Assembly (NCBI GenBank): GCA_016195915.1
Contig: JACPYS010000044.1
Span: forward strand, 62,001-126,000
Direction of reading: 5' to 3'
Length of the DNA stretch: 64,000 nt
From: Betaproteobacteria bacterium
GTDB lineage: Bacteria; Pseudomonadota; Gammaproteobacteria; Burkholderiales; SG8-39
Shown: positions 18,706-29,275 of the stretch, in pieces
Position numbering within the stretch: the stretch's first letter is position 1
How the letters are laid out: each line of letters starts with the position of its first letter
Program-made: the position numbers and the translations under genes
Notes under the pieces: generated by a model
The model's database searches: none
What the model saw: the letters and a program-made list of their open reading frames with translations, nothing else
What the model was told of the DNA's origin: nothing

Positions 18706-20094
18706 TCATGCCGTCCACCAATGCTCGGCTGGTGCGCCATCAGTCCGCACGCTCTCGCGGCAAGCAAGTCCTCGTATTTCGAGTAGCGCCAGCGCCGCGC
18801 TGATGCGTTCCGCCGTTTGGTGCCTGCCGAGCAGCTTGCTGATGCCGGTGCGAGTAATGGTGCCCGGCCGTGCCGCCCGCAATGCGTCTAGCACCTGGTC
18901 CGCAATCGGATCGCCGAGAGCATCTCCGAAAATGTAGCGTGCCGAGGCTTGCGCCCGCTCCCAGATCGCCAAGGCTGCGAGCAAGTGCTCGCTGGCAATC
19001 TCGCTCGCCGCGTCCATGAGCGCGTAGGCCAAGGCCAGCCGCAGGCATTGCGCCTCAGCCCTACCCGTTACCGCGCCGAACAGGCCGGGATAGCCTTCGC
19101 TCAGGCGCGCATAGACGGCGCTCCAAGCATCGCGCGCCGAGGGTGTCATACCTACGGCACCCAGGCGCCGCGAATCGCCCACAGCCCCTGCAATGCGCTG
19201 CGCGAAGCTTTCCAATGTGCCGCGATCGAACGGTGTGCCACCGAACGGTAGCGCCTTGGATCGCCGTGCAGCCATAAACAGAAAGCGATTGGCAAACCCG
19301 TTCGCGCTGTCGGTCGCCGTCAATTCAGCCCGCAGCTCGTCGGCCGTGATATGTCCGACGATGCAGATATGCGCCCCGGTCGCGGTAATGGGATCGTTGC
19401 GGGTAAGGGTGCGAAGGTTTCCCGAATCCCATGCGCTTCGAATCGTGGCCGAAAGCGTATTTCCTGCGCGTACCGCCTGCCTGAGCACCTGAGCGAATTC
19501 CGCCTCGACAACGAGAAGGCGCTTGTCCGAAACGCCAGGATCGGTTTCGACTTCGTGCGCGCAGCCGTGTTTGTCACGCTCCGTCTTGGTTATCCGATCG
19601 CGGACTGCCCATTTAAGCCCCTCACCCGACGATAGCCCGTCAACAACGTGCGGCCAGTCCGTCGCCCGGGAAAATATCTCGCGCACGCGGCCCCAAGACG
19701 TTCCCTTGCGCGCCTTCGAAGTCTCGCCAACGATTAGCGCAAACAGGTTTACATGGTGCTGGTCGCCCTCAATTCGAAGATGCGGGCCTCTGCCGACGAG
19801 TGCGCCGAACGCGACGAGCACTTGCAGGAGAATCGCGGCAGGGTCGGATTCTGTTTCTGGTTCAATTGCGCGCACGATTTCGCCTGCCAGACCGCAATAA
19901 GCGGCTTCGTCCAGCATTTCGGGCCACGCCCGCACCCTCGGCCATTCCGCGCCCGCTGGCGCGTTGTCTGGATCGGGTTGATGCTCTGCCCCTGCCGGTG
20001 CGCTCGCGGTCGCCAGTGCGTGCCCTACTGGTATCACGCTTCGCCTTGCGCTTCTGGCGTCGAGGAACGCCTTGCCGTTTTCTGCGTTAGCCAT
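18706..20094 (-). CDS. DUF3987-like ATPase/helicase-related replication protein
   Basis: 462 residues. After a variable N-terminus, WPEMLDEAAYCGLAGEIVRA opens a DUF3987-type domain. The variant P-loop is GETSKARKGTS (about residue 122), and VVEAEFAQVL (about 200) fits the Walker B region. GHITADELR and ANRFLF are conserved blocks further on. The C-terminus has a winged-helix-like part (ITRTGISKLLGRH). Such proteins act with primase-like partners in replication of phages and satellites. It overlaps the CHC2 gene upstream by 8 bp. Confidence 0.75.
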   Translation of the reverse strand: MANAENGKAFLDARSARRSVIPVGHALATASAPAGAEHQPDPDNAPAGAEWPRVRAWPEMLDEAAYCGLAGEIVRAIEPETESDPAAILLQVLVAFGALVGRGPHLRIEGDQHHVNLFALIVGETSKARKGTSWGRVREIFSRATDWPHVVDGLSSGEGLKWAVRDRITKTERDKHGCAHEVETDPGVSDKRLLVVEAEFAQVLRQAVRAGNTLSATIRSAWDSGNLRTLTRNDPITATGAHICIVGHITADELRAELTATDSANGFANRFLFMAARRSKALPFGGTPFDRGTLESFAQRIAGAVGDSRRLGAVGMTPSARDAWSAVYARLSEGYPGLFGAVTGRAEAQCLRLALAYALMDAASEIASEHLLAALAIWERAQASARYIFGDALGDPIADQVLDALRAARPGTITRTGISKLLGRHQTAERISAALALLEIRGLACRESVRTDGAPAEHWWTA

Positions 20095-20506
20095 TGGCGA
20101 GCCTCGCTGCGGTTTGAAGACGCTCAGCTGCGAGCATTACGCGGTCATGGTCGTCGTCGGAAAGTGGAACACCCTGCCGCTGATTGGCCGATGTGACCGC
20201 GATGAGTAGCGCCTCGCTCGCGACCGCTTGGAGCACATCCCCCGCTGGAAAGGGCCGCCGTTCGCGCGGGACATGGTCCGCGAGCGCGCGCTCTGGGAAA
20301 AGCGCGTCGAACTCCAGGCCTACAGCGCCGAGCACTTCCTCAACAGAGCAACCAGCGAAGTCGTGTAGAAGCGTGCGGCCGTCCGACAGTTCTCGCACGC
20401 TGAGACTCGGTGATCGGTCCTCATGCGCAGGGCAGCGCGCAAGCCATCGGCCGTCGCCGGTGCTGCGCACACCCTCCAAGCGAGACAACAGAGCAGCGAC
20501 GCTCAT
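20087..20506 (-). CDS. CHC2 zinc-finger primase-like protein (zinc finger only)
   Basis: 139 residues. The core is the virus-type CHC2 pattern: WLARCPAHEDRSPSLSV, then DGRTLLHDFAGCSVEEVLGA and LF. This corresponds to the zinc-binding half of a phage primase; there is no TOPRIM domain here or in the next gene. It overlaps the ATPase gene downstream and the AlpA-like gene upstream (ATGA), so the three form a coupled replication module. Whether it makes primers or only loads the ATPase is open. Confidence 0.75.
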   Translation of the reverse strand: MSVAALLSRLEGVRSTGDGRWLARCPAHEDRSPSLSVRELSDGRTLLHDFAGCSVEEVLGAVGLEFDALFPERALADHVPRERRPFPAGDVLQAVASEALLIAVTSANQRQGVPLSDDDHDRVMLAAERLQTAARLANG

Positions 20507-20784
20507 GCTGCCGCCGCCTTAGCCTTCGGTCGCTTCTGTTGCTCCGCGATCCACCGAAAGAAGGCTTGCTCGTCGATTAGGACACGGCGGCCGATACGAA
20601 CAATTGCGCCAGCCTCGGCAAGCCCATTTCCCGAGATGGGCTCACCACGCGAATTCAAGCGATCCTCGGCATTCAGAATATGGGGCCGCATTACCGGCGG
20701 CGGAAAGGCCGGGTGTCGCTCGCCAAACTGAGCCAATGTGAGTAGCGAACGCGGTGTGGAATCGAGTGCTGTACCTTGTTGCAT
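20503..20784 (-). CDS. AlpA/excisionase-like DNA-binding protein
   Basis: 93 residues. LLTLAQFGERHPAF is followed by EAGAIVRIGRRVLIDEQAFFRWI, the order of helix, wing and second helix in AlpA or excisionase-type winged-helix proteins, and the end is basic (KRPKAKAAAA). It heads the coupled run AlpA-like, CHC2, ATPase. It may control the module or assist excision. Confidence 0.65.
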   Translation of the reverse strand: MQQGTALDSTPRSLLTLAQFGERHPAFPPPVMRPHILNAEDRLNSRGEPISGNGLAEAGAIVRIGRRVLIDEQAFFRWIAEQQKRPKAKAAAA

Positions 20785-20872
20785 GGCATCCTCACTTGCT
20801 TTTGAGTAATGCCAGTGATTTTCGACGCTCCTCCGTAGCTTGTCAGGGACGATAGGTCAGATTTTTCACCCC

Positions 20873-21553
20873 CTACCGTCCTACAACGACGACACGCCCC
20901 GATTTCGCGCGCCCCGCTCTCGTTCCTTCGTCGCGCCATTTGATGAACGCCTTGATCGCTCGCTCCGGGTCCGTGTTGCGTTGCCCCATCGCGTCATAGC
21001 AGATGCCGACAATTTCGCGAAATGGACTTCCCTGCGACGACGACACGCGTAAGGTATATGGGGGCAACGGCTGGCGGTGTCCTTTCGTGAACCCTGACAC
21101 CAACGATTGATAAATCCATTCCACCGGTCGGGGACTTGCAGCTCCAGTGCGTCGTTGTGCATTCGGCAGAGAATCACGGGCGTGCTTCACCACCGCTTGC
21201 ACCCGAGAAAGTGCGTAGGATGCTTTCTCGACCAGGTCGTGTTCGTCGTGCGGGTCGTGGTGAATCTCGTAGCACGCCTCTAGAATTCGCGCCTGCGCCT
21301 CACGCTTTGCCAACGTCATCGCGTCGCCGGCGCGAAGCAGTCCAGACATGGCAGCAGCGGCGCACTCCACAGCGACAAACACTGCCTCCAGCTGATCGCG
21401 CACGTCTTGAAGAGTTGGCGGATTCCGAAGCCAGGCAAGCGATATCGGCAGCGCGTTGGCCTCAAGCTCGTCAATTTGGGCATCAATCGCGCCGAGGCGA
21501 TGAAGCTCCGCCCGCTGTTCCGGCGAAAAGGTCGGCCGGCCCGTAACGTTCAT
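20873..21553 (-). CDS. Element protein of unknown function
   Basis: 226 residues, largely helical; begins MNVTGRPTFSPEQRAELHRLGAI and has ARILEACYEIHHDPHDEHDL in the middle. No motif recognised. Its ATG overlaps the TGA of an integrase remnant (21550-21600) in the ATGA manner, which suggests that an ancestral integrase once preceded it directly. Confidence 0.55.
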   Translation of the reverse strand: MNVTGRPTFSPEQRAELHRLGAIDAQIDELEANALPISLAWLRNPPTLQDVRDQLEAVFVAVECAAAAMSGLLRAGDAMTLAKREAQARILEACYEIHHDPHDEHDLVEKASYALSRVQAVVKHARDSLPNAQRRTGAASPRPVEWIYQSLVSGFTKGHRQPLPPYTLRVSSSQGSPFREIVGICYDAMGQRNTDPERAIKAFIKWRDEGTRAGRAKSGRVVVVGR

Positions 21554-21600
21554 CCGAAATACTTCCGCGTCATGCGCTCGACAACCTCGCCAATCCGGCG
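21550..21600 (-). pseudogene. Remnant of an integrase C-terminus
   Basis: The minus strand reads GEVVERMTRKYFG followed by TGA. The intact integrase at 22302-23354 ends GAVIERMTRKYFG-TGA. At the DNA level 27 of 28 bases (21554-21581 against 22306-22333) agree. Upstream of this the frame no longer resembles integrase, so only the last 13 or so codons survive. The toxin-antitoxin pair separates this remnant from the intact gene. Confidence 0.75.
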
Positions 21601-21607
21601 CTGCGCG

Positions 21608-21940
21608 CTATCTGCCTGCGGGCGTCACGCTCAACCGCAACCCAGTCGCGCTGAGAATCGCCGCAAGGCTGCTTAGCTGCGGATTTCCCCGCTTGGACAG
21701 CGTACGGTAAAGAGTCTCCCGGTTGAGTCCAGTTTTTTCGGCGATCTGCGCAATCCCCCCGCGCGCCTCGGCGACATTCCGAAGGGCATGCAACAGATCG
21801 CCCGAATCGCCCTCGGTGAGTGCCGCTTCGATGTATGCCGCCGCGTTCTTCGGATCTCGCAGCCACTTCTGAAGGTGGGGCCCGCTGGATACGCTAGCAG
21901 GCGAACCCGCCCGGACGTTTTTGCCTTTGCTGGTAGTCAT
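21608..21940 (-). CDS. HigA-like antitoxin (addiction module antidote)
   Basis: 110 residues. The core (LRDPKNAAAYIEAAL, LLHALRNVAEARGGIAQIAEKTGLNRETLYRTLSKRGNPQLSSLAAIL) is cut here into the helix-turn-helix typical of putative addiction-module antidotes. It binds the toxin encoded just upstream and probably represses the pair. It overlaps the toxin gene by 47 bp. The order toxin then antitoxin is that of HigBA-type modules. It would stabilise the element. Confidence 0.85.
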   Translation of the reverse strand: MTTSKGKNVRAGSPASVSSGPHLQKWLRDPKNAAAYIEAALTEGDSGDLLHALRNVAEARGGIAQIAEKTGLNRETLYRTLSKRGNPQLSSLAAILSATGLRLSVTPAGR

Positions 21941-22241
21941 GCCAATGCTCCTTCGCCTTCGTGATGTCGGCGCTTTGCGTTCGCTTGTCGCCGCCCATCA
22001 GCAACAGCACTATTTCCCGTCCGGGACGCGCCAAGTACACGCGATAACCGGGACCCCAATCTATGCGCAGTTCGGAGACGCCTTCCCCGCATGGCTCTAC
22101 GTCCCCGATCAACCCTCGCTCAAGACGCGCGAGGCGGACCCGGATTCGGGCCTGAGCTTGCCGGTCGCGTAGCCCGTCAAACCACTCACGGAAAACTACC
22201 CTTCCGGCGGCGGTGACGTAGTACCGAACTTCGAAGGCCAT
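21894..22241 (-). CDS. RelE/HigB-like toxin (Gp49-type killer protein)
   Basis: 115 residues of the RelE-superfamily addiction-module killer type: YYVTAAGRVVFREWFDGLRD, ARIRVRLARLERG, then ELRIDWGPGYRVYLARPG and LLLMGGDKRTQSADI. The GGDK.TQ.ADI block is the usual C-terminal signature. These toxins cleave mRNA, often on the ribosome. The C-terminus is longer than usual and ends in the overlap with the antitoxin gene. Confidence 0.88.
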   Translation of the reverse strand: MAFEVRYYVTAAGRVVFREWFDGLRDRQAQARIRVRLARLERGLIGDVEPCGEGVSELRIDWGPGYRVYLARPGREIVLLLMGGDKRTQSADITKAKEHWHDYQQRQKRPGGFAC

Positions 22242-22301
22242 TGTAGCTTAGAAACCACAAACGGAAACGAGCGTCATGCAACCAGCCGCAGTTCGCGCCA
22301 G

Positions 22302-23354
22302 TCAGCCGAAATACTTGCGCGTCATGCGCTCGATCACGGCCCCGGTGTGCTGGTCGGACAGGTGCGCGTATCGCTTCACCATTTGCAACGTGCGGTGTCC
22401 GAGCACAGCGGCAAGCTCGGGCACGCTCGCGCCGCTCATGGCGAGATAGCTTGCTGCCGTGTGGCGCAGATCGTGAAAGCGAAAATCCTTGACCTTCGCT
22501 GCCTTGAGCGCCGCGTACCAGCGCTTATCGAACCAGACCGCATCGGCCCCGGTACTCGCGAAGATCAGATCATTGTCGAGCCGCCGCACCTTGCCATGCT
22601 CACGCAACAGTTCCGCGACTTCGGGCACGATCAGCACGGATCTTCGATCACCGTTCTTTGTGTTGTGAAGCACGGCAACGCGCCGTTCAAGGTCCACATC
22701 CGGCCAGCGCAGCCCGAGCAGTTCGCCCCGGCGCATTCCGGTCGTGATCGCAAACAGAACGATCAGGTAAAGCTCTGGCCGTTCGGACTTTCGGCAGGCG
22801 TCGAGCAGTCGGATGCGTTCCTCATCGGACAGATACCGCACGCGCCCCTTCGGTTCGGGTTTCTTGGAAACGCGCCGCAGCGGGTTATCCTGCAACCAGT
22901 GCCATTCCTTGACCGCGTTGCTGAATGCCTTGCTCAGTGACGACAGGTAGCGATTCACTGTCGCAGGAGCAAGCCCTTCCTTGCTCTGCATCTCGTCGCG
23001 GTGCCTGCCTAGAATCTCCGGCGTGATCGTGGCGAGCGTATAGGCGCCAAGCTTCGCCTTCCACCAGCCGAGGATTCCGCGTTGCTGGTTGTAGGCGTGC
23101 GGGTGGTCGATCCTGACGACTTCAAGCTGGCGATCCACGAGGTCGGCAAGGGTGTGCCGCTCAGCTTCATGCTGCGGGAAGTAGTGACGGCGGCTCATGT
23201 CGGCCTCGGTTTCCCGCGACCACTTGTCCGCATCGGTCTTGCGCTCGAAAGTCGCCGTGACCGGCGGGAACCCGCGCCTTCGCACCTGAACCCGGTAAGT
23301 GGTGCGCTGCCTGCCTTCGTTGTCGGTCCAGACTCGCCGCTGTACGCTCGCCAT
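22302..23354 (-). CDS. Tyrosine integrase of the 7-kb element
   Basis: 350 residues. N-terminal SH3-like arm-binding domain (RTTYRVQVRRRGFPPVTATF), a core-binding domain (about 75-160) and a catalytic domain: R in TGMRRGELLGLRW, H-x-x-R in FHDLRHTAASYLA, H in LGHRTLQMVKRYAHL with the nucleophilic Tyr in KRYAHL. GGGGGCG lies just before the ATG. It is 112 bp from the tRNA, its evident target. Confidence 0.93.
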   Translation of the reverse strand: MASVQRRVWTDNEGRQRTTYRVQVRRRGFPPVTATFERKTDADKWSRETEADMSRRHYFPQHEAERHTLADLVDRQLEVVRIDHPHAYNQQRGILGWWKAKLGAYTLATITPEILGRHRDEMQSKEGLAPATVNRYLSSLSKAFSNAVKEWHWLQDNPLRRVSKKPEPKGRVRYLSDEERIRLLDACRKSERPELYLIVLFAITTGMRRGELLGLRWPDVDLERRVAVLHNTKNGDRRSVLIVPEVAELLREHGKVRRLDNDLIFASTGADAVWFDKRWYAALKAAKVKDFRFHDLRHTAASYLAMSGASVPELAAVLGHRTLQMVKRYAHLSDQHTGAVIERMTRKYFG

Positions 23355-23369
23355 GTTGCGCCCCCTTGC

Positions 23370-23419
23370 TGTGGATAACTGGCATTTCCTGCGGTCAATT
23401 GTGCCGCAAATGTGCCTGT
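23370..23419. repeat. Right arm repeat with a DnaA-box-like word
   Basis: Box 1 (23370-23384) and box 2 (23398-23419) match the pair at 16607-16656 in order, orientation and 13-bp spacing. Box 1 starts TGTGGATAA, which is a perfect DnaA box in reverse; the left copy differs by one base (TGTGGATTA). Likely integrase arm sites, possibly also an origin signal. Confidence 0.6.
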
Positions 23420-23466
23420 AAACGCAAGCGGACGGATTTATAGCTTATAACTCATTGTTTTTATGA

Positions 23467-23540
23467 TGGGCCGTGTTGGATTCGAACCAACGACCAAAGG
23501 ATTATGAGTCCTCTGCTCTAACCAACTGAGCTAACGGCCC
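23467..23540 (-). tRNA. tRNA with CAU anticodon (Met elongator or Ile2); right attachment site
   Basis: 74 nt without CCA. Acceptor stem GGGCCGT pairs with ACGGCCC; D-loop AGTTGGTTAGAG; anticodon loop CTCATAA; T-arm TTGGTTCGAATCCAA. The 3' flank reads TCA, so CCA is not encoded. Positions 23467-23508 are the 42-bp repeat shared with 16476-16517: the 3' half was supplied by the element. CAU can mean elongator Met or lysidine-modified Ile2, and I cannot decide between them. Confidence 0.92.
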
Positions 23541-23561
23541 GTCCGGGGACGGAAGTCTACT

Positions 23562-24344
23562 TCACCGCTGCGCCGATTGCTTGAGCACCTTGCGGATCGC
23601 ATCGACGAGGATATTCTTGCTGTAGGGCTTGGTGACGTAACCGTCGGCGCCGAGCGCGAGCCCCTTTTTGATGTCCGCCGGATCATCCTTGGCCGTCAGC
23701 ATCAACACCGGCAGGAGCGCAAGCTGCGGGTGTCGCCGCATCTTGGCAAGGATGTCGAAGCCGTCGCCGTCGGGCAGCATCACGTCGAGCAACAGAATAT
23801 CGGGGCCGCCTTTCACGCGCAGCGATTGGACCAGTTCCTTCGCGCTCTGTGCCACGCGCACCGAATAGCCGGCCAGGGAAACGCGCAGGTCGGCGAGTGC
23901 CAGCTGATCGGGGTCGTCTTCGACGATCAGCACCGCGGTTTGGGCCGGCGGTTTCGAAATCGGCGCCCGGTTCGCAAGACGGGCGAGCGCGAAGTACGCT
24001 CCGGCATTGGACAATTCCTTCCTCGCCGCTGCCGCATCACGCTCGAGGCGCCGGGCGTCTGCAGCCAGCACAGGCGCCGACGCCGCAGGGACGGTGAAAT
24101 CGAGGTCGGCTTCCTTCGGGGCCGGCGCCGATTCGAGCAACCCGAGCTCTTCGATTTCCGCCAGCCAATCAGCCAGCAACCTGTCCGGGTACTGACGCAG
24201 GCAACCGCGGATGACGTCTTCATGGGTATCGGAACTTACCAACTGCAGAATGCGCCGGTAGTCCAGCGGAACGGACCGATCGTCACTCCCGACCGCCTGG
24301 TTCCCTGCAACGGTGCGGCGGTAGATGCGTCCCGCGTCAGCCAT
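23562..24344 (-). CDS. Response regulator with C-terminal receiver domain
   Basis: 260 residues. The first 125 form an uncharacterised helical domain (DYRRILQLVSSDTHEDVIRGCLRQYPD in pieces; LADWLAEIEELGLLE). The CheY-like receiver occupies about 135-255: VLIVEDDPDQL with the acid pair, phospho-acceptor Asp in LLLDVMLPDGDG, Thr in MLTAKDD and Lys in TKPY. No output domain or kinase is adjacent, so the N-terminal part may be the output. It follows rpoD on the same strand by about 40 bp. Confidence 0.85.
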   Translation of the reverse strand: MADAGRIYRRTVAGNQAVGSDDRSVPLDYRRILQLVSSDTHEDVIRGCLRQYPDRLLADWLAEIEELGLLESAPAPKEADLDFTVPAASAPVLAADARRLERDAAAARKELSNAGAYFALARLANRAPISKPPAQTAVLIVEDDPDQLALADLRVSLAGYSVRVAQSAKELVQSLRVKGGPDILLLDVMLPDGDGFDILAKMRRHPQLALLPVLMLTAKDDPADIKKGLALGADGYVTKPYSKNILVDAIRKVLKQSAQR

Positions 24345-24383
24345 GTCCCGGCAATGCGCGAAGCAGCGTGCGCATTCGTTCGC

Positions 24384-26672
<2,289 letters not shown>

Positions 26673-26766
26673 GAGTGTCTTGCCGGGGGTGCCGGACCGC
26701 GAAATGGGGAACCTTTTATTATACCAAAAACCAGCCAAATTTTATTGGCAGTTTGATGTTGCGTGT

Positions 26767-28488
26767 TCAGGCGCGCTGGTTCTTGAGTTCCGCCTGTTCC
26801 TGAAGTCGCCGGGCGAGTTCCACGCCTGAGAGCCGAGGTAGCTCTTGGTCGATGCGCTCAATGCGACGTTGAATGTGGATCTGTCGGAATTCCTGCGCCG
26901 CGACTTCCTCGCTCATTTCAATTTCGAGCAGCGAGGCCCGCGCTCGATTCAGCGACTCGGCGTGGGGACTGTTGGCGAAGGCTTCGATTAGACCCGCCTG
27001 AGTGAGCGACTCGCCAGATTCCGATATTCGGCACCGCACGGCTAGCGCCGCGACTGCCCTGCCTTCCGGCAGATTCTGGTCGAACAGTTCGAGATCGAGC
27101 TCTGCCGTAAGCTTCGGCTGAATCAGCAGCACTCTCAGCAATTTCGATTCTAGTGAAGGTGGCGGCGATGCCTGCACGCGCGCGGGCGCCGGGTGCTTAT
27201 ACGTGGATGTGCTACGCATCCCGAGCAATTGCTCGGCTTCGTCCTGCGACACATGCGCCAGTTGAGCAACTTCCTTCACCAGCTGAAGCCTAAATCCCTT
27301 TGCTGCGATCTTCTCAAGGTGCGGCTTGGCCGCCGCCAGAAAACGCGAGCGGCCTTCCGGCGTCGCGAGATCATTGTCCGCGCGAAGCTCACCGAGCAGA
27401 AATCCCGACAGCGTCTGCGACTCCCCCGCGAGCCGCTCGAACGCCTCCTTGCCATGGTTGCGCACGTAGCTGTCAGGATCATCGCCTTCGGGCAGAAACA
27501 GGAAGCGCAACGGCTTGTGATCGAGCGCGAGCGGAAGGCTGACTTCCAGCGCGCGCCACGCCGCCTTGCGCCCGGCGGCATCGCCGTCGAAGCAGAACAC
27601 GATCTCCTCGGCGAGCCGCAGAAGCTTCCCGACGTGCGTCGGGGTGGTCGCGGTGCCCAGCGTCGCCACCGCGTTCCCGACGCCGAACTGCGCGAGCGCC
27701 ACCACGTCCATGTACCCCTCGACCACCAGCACGCGACTTGAATTGCGCATTGCTTCGCGCGCCTGCACCAGGCCGTAGAGTTCCCGACCTTTCTCGAACA
27801 GCGCGGTTTCCGGTGAATTGAGGTACTTTGGCTCGCCTTCCCCCATCACCCGTCCGCCGAAACCGATCGTCGCCCCGCGCGCATTCAATATCGGGAACAT
27901 CACCCGGTCGCGGAACCGGTCGTAGCGCTTTCCCTCGGTCGCGATGACCAGTCCCGCATCCACCAGCGCGCGATTATCGTAATCGGCAAACGCGCCCTTG
28001 AGCCCCTGCCAGTCGTCCGGCGCGTAGCCGATGCGAAAACGCGCAGCGATTTCCCCGCTCAAGCCCCGCCCCTTGAGATACGCAATCGCCTTGTCGGATT
28101 TCTTCAGCTCTGCGCGATAGAACTCCATCGCGCGCTCCATCAGCGCGTACAGGTCCTGTTCCCGGTCGCGTTCTTCCTTCGGCCGCTGCCTCGAGGTGTC
28201 CTCGGGCACCGTCAGTCCCGCGCCCGCCGCGAGATCCTTCACCGCGTCGACGTATCCCATGCCCGCGTAGGCCATGAGAAAACCGATTGCGTTTCCATGC
28301 TGGCCGCAACCGAAACAATGGTAGAACTGCTTGGCCGGGCTGACCGTAAACGAGGGGGACTTCTCGGTGTGAAAAGGGCAAAGACCCATGAAGTTCGCGC
28401 CGCCCTTCTTCAGCTGGACGTAGCGCGACACGACATCGACGATGTCGACCCGGTTGAGAAGGTCCTGCTTGAAACTTTCGGGGATCAT
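26767..28488 (-). CDS. dnaG: DNA primase
   Basis: 573 residues. N-terminal CHC2 zinc finger (C37, H40, C58, C61), RNA-polymerase domain, TOPRIM motifs (VLVVEGYMDVVALAQ and FDGDAAG) and a C-terminal helicase-interaction domain ending in charged helices. It synthesises primers at the replication fork with DnaB. It lies between yqeY and rpoD, the conserved macromolecular-synthesis arrangement. Confidence 0.98.
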   Translation of the reverse strand: MIPESFKQDLLNRVDIVDVVSRYVQLKKGGANFMGLCPFHTEKSPSFTVSPAKQFYHCFGCGQHGNAIGFLMAYAGMGYVDAVKDLAAGAGLTVPEDTSRQRPKEERDREQDLYALMERAMEFYRAELKKSDKAIAYLKGRGLSGEIAARFRIGYAPDDWQGLKGAFADYDNRALVDAGLVIATEGKRYDRFRDRVMFPILNARGATIGFGGRVMGEGEPKYLNSPETALFEKGRELYGLVQAREAMRNSSRVLVVEGYMDVVALAQFGVGNAVATLGTATTPTHVGKLLRLAEEIVFCFDGDAAGRKAAWRALEVSLPLALDHKPLRFLFLPEGDDPDSYVRNHGKEAFERLAGESQTLSGFLLGELRADNDLATPEGRSRFLAAAKPHLEKIAAKGFRLQLVKEVAQLAHVSQDEAEQLLGMRSTSTYKHPAPARVQASPPPSLESKLLRVLLIQPKLTAELDLELFDQNLPEGRAVAALAVRCRISESGESLTQAGLIEAFANSPHAESLNRARASLLEIEMSEEVAAQEFRQIHIQRRIERIDQELPRLSGVELARRLQEQAELKNQRA

Positions 28489-28528
28489 GGCGTTGAACCC
28501 CGTACCGGGGTCGCCGCCAGTTTACCGC

Positions 28529-28975
28529 TCAGGCGGAAAGCCTGGACTTCACCAGCCCCGACACTTTCGCCATATCGGCACGGCCGGCGAGGCGCGGCTT
28601 GAGCAGCGCCATCACCTTGCCCATGTCCTTCACGCTCGCGGCCCCGCACTCGGCGAGCGCGGCGTCGATTGCCGCGGCGATCCCGGCGTCGCCCATCTGC
28701 TGCGGCAGGTAAGCCGCCAGCACGTCCATCTCGAATTTCTCCGCGTCCACGAGATCCTGGCGCGCCGCGGATGCGTATTGCGCCACCGACTCGCGGCGCT
28801 GCTTCATCATCTTTTCGATGATCGAGAGCACATCGGCGTCGCTCAACTCGACGCGCTCGTCGACCTCCTTTTGCTTCATCGCGGCGAGCAGCAGCCGGAT
28901 CGCCCCCAGGCGCGCCGTTTCCCTGGCACGCATGGCCGCCTTCATGTCATCGGTGATGCGAAGCTTCAGGGACAC
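28529..28975 (-). CDS. yqeY: GatB/YqeY domain protein
   Basis: 148 residues from a GTG start (AGGA 8 nt upstream), giving the family N-terminus SLKLRITDDMKAAMRARE. Contains the conserved RLGAIRLLLAAMKQKEVD and the tail helices (MGKVMALLKPRLAGRADMAKVS). YqeY resembles the tRNA-contacting tail of GatB; its role is not firmly known. It sits between rpsU and dnaG as in many proteobacteria. Confidence 0.9.
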   Translation of the reverse strand: MSLKLRITDDMKAAMRARETARLGAIRLLLAAMKQKEVDERVELSDADVLSIIEKMMKQRRESVAQYASAARQDLVDAEKFEMDVLAAYLPQQMGDAGIAAAIDAALAECGAASVKDMGKVMALLKPRLAGRADMAKVSGLVKSRLSA

Positions 28976-29062
28976 TTGCAATCCTGGAATGAAGCGTGCG
29001 AGTTGAACGGCGCTGTCGTCCGTTCCAACACGCGCTATCAATGTGGCGCTTGCGCGTCCGCT

Positions 29063-29275
29063 TCAATACATTTTCTTCGGCAGCAGCTGGCTGCGCAGGC
29101 GCTTGTGCAGGCGCTTGACCGCTGCAGCCGCCTTGCGCTTGCGCTCCGAAGTGGGCTTCTCGAAGAATTCGCGGGCGCGCAACTCCGTAAGCAGACCGGT
29201 TTTCTCCACGGTGCGCTTGAAGCGGCGCAACGCAACTTCGAACGGTTCGTTTTCCTTGATTCGTACGGTGGGCAT
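29063..29275 (-). CDS. rpsU: 30S ribosomal protein S21
   Basis: 70 residues, the full family length: [20 protein letters not shown], then a basic C-terminus ([18 protein letters not shown]). First gene of the rpsU-yqeY-dnaG-rpoD block. The 157-bp gap to the divergent tsaD should hold both promoters. Confidence 0.98.
   Translation of the reverse strand: MPTVRIKENEPFEVALRRFKRTVEKTGLLTELRAREFFEKPTSERKRKAAAAVKRLHKRLRSQLLPKKMY

Larger units (their letters stand above)
16476..23508. mobile_element. 7.0-kb integrative element in a CAU-anticodon tRNA gene
   Basis: A 42-bp sequence is repeated exactly at 16476-16517 and 23467-23508. The right copy is part of an intact tRNA gene; the left is an orphan fragment of its 3' half. 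The integrase (22302-23354) is beside the intact tRNA. One unit is 6,991 bp. Contents: integrase, HigBA-like pair, AlpA-like protein, CHC2 primase-like protein, DUF3987-like ATPase, small coupled genes and a secreted protein. No structural phage genes are present, so it resembles a satellite or minimal genomic island more than a prophage. Confidence 0.88.

Noticed and set aside
24353-24376. Inverted repeat AATGCGC/GCGCATT after rpoD as a terminator
   Set aside because: Stem is short, there is no T-run, and the response regulator gene follows within a few bases on the same strand.
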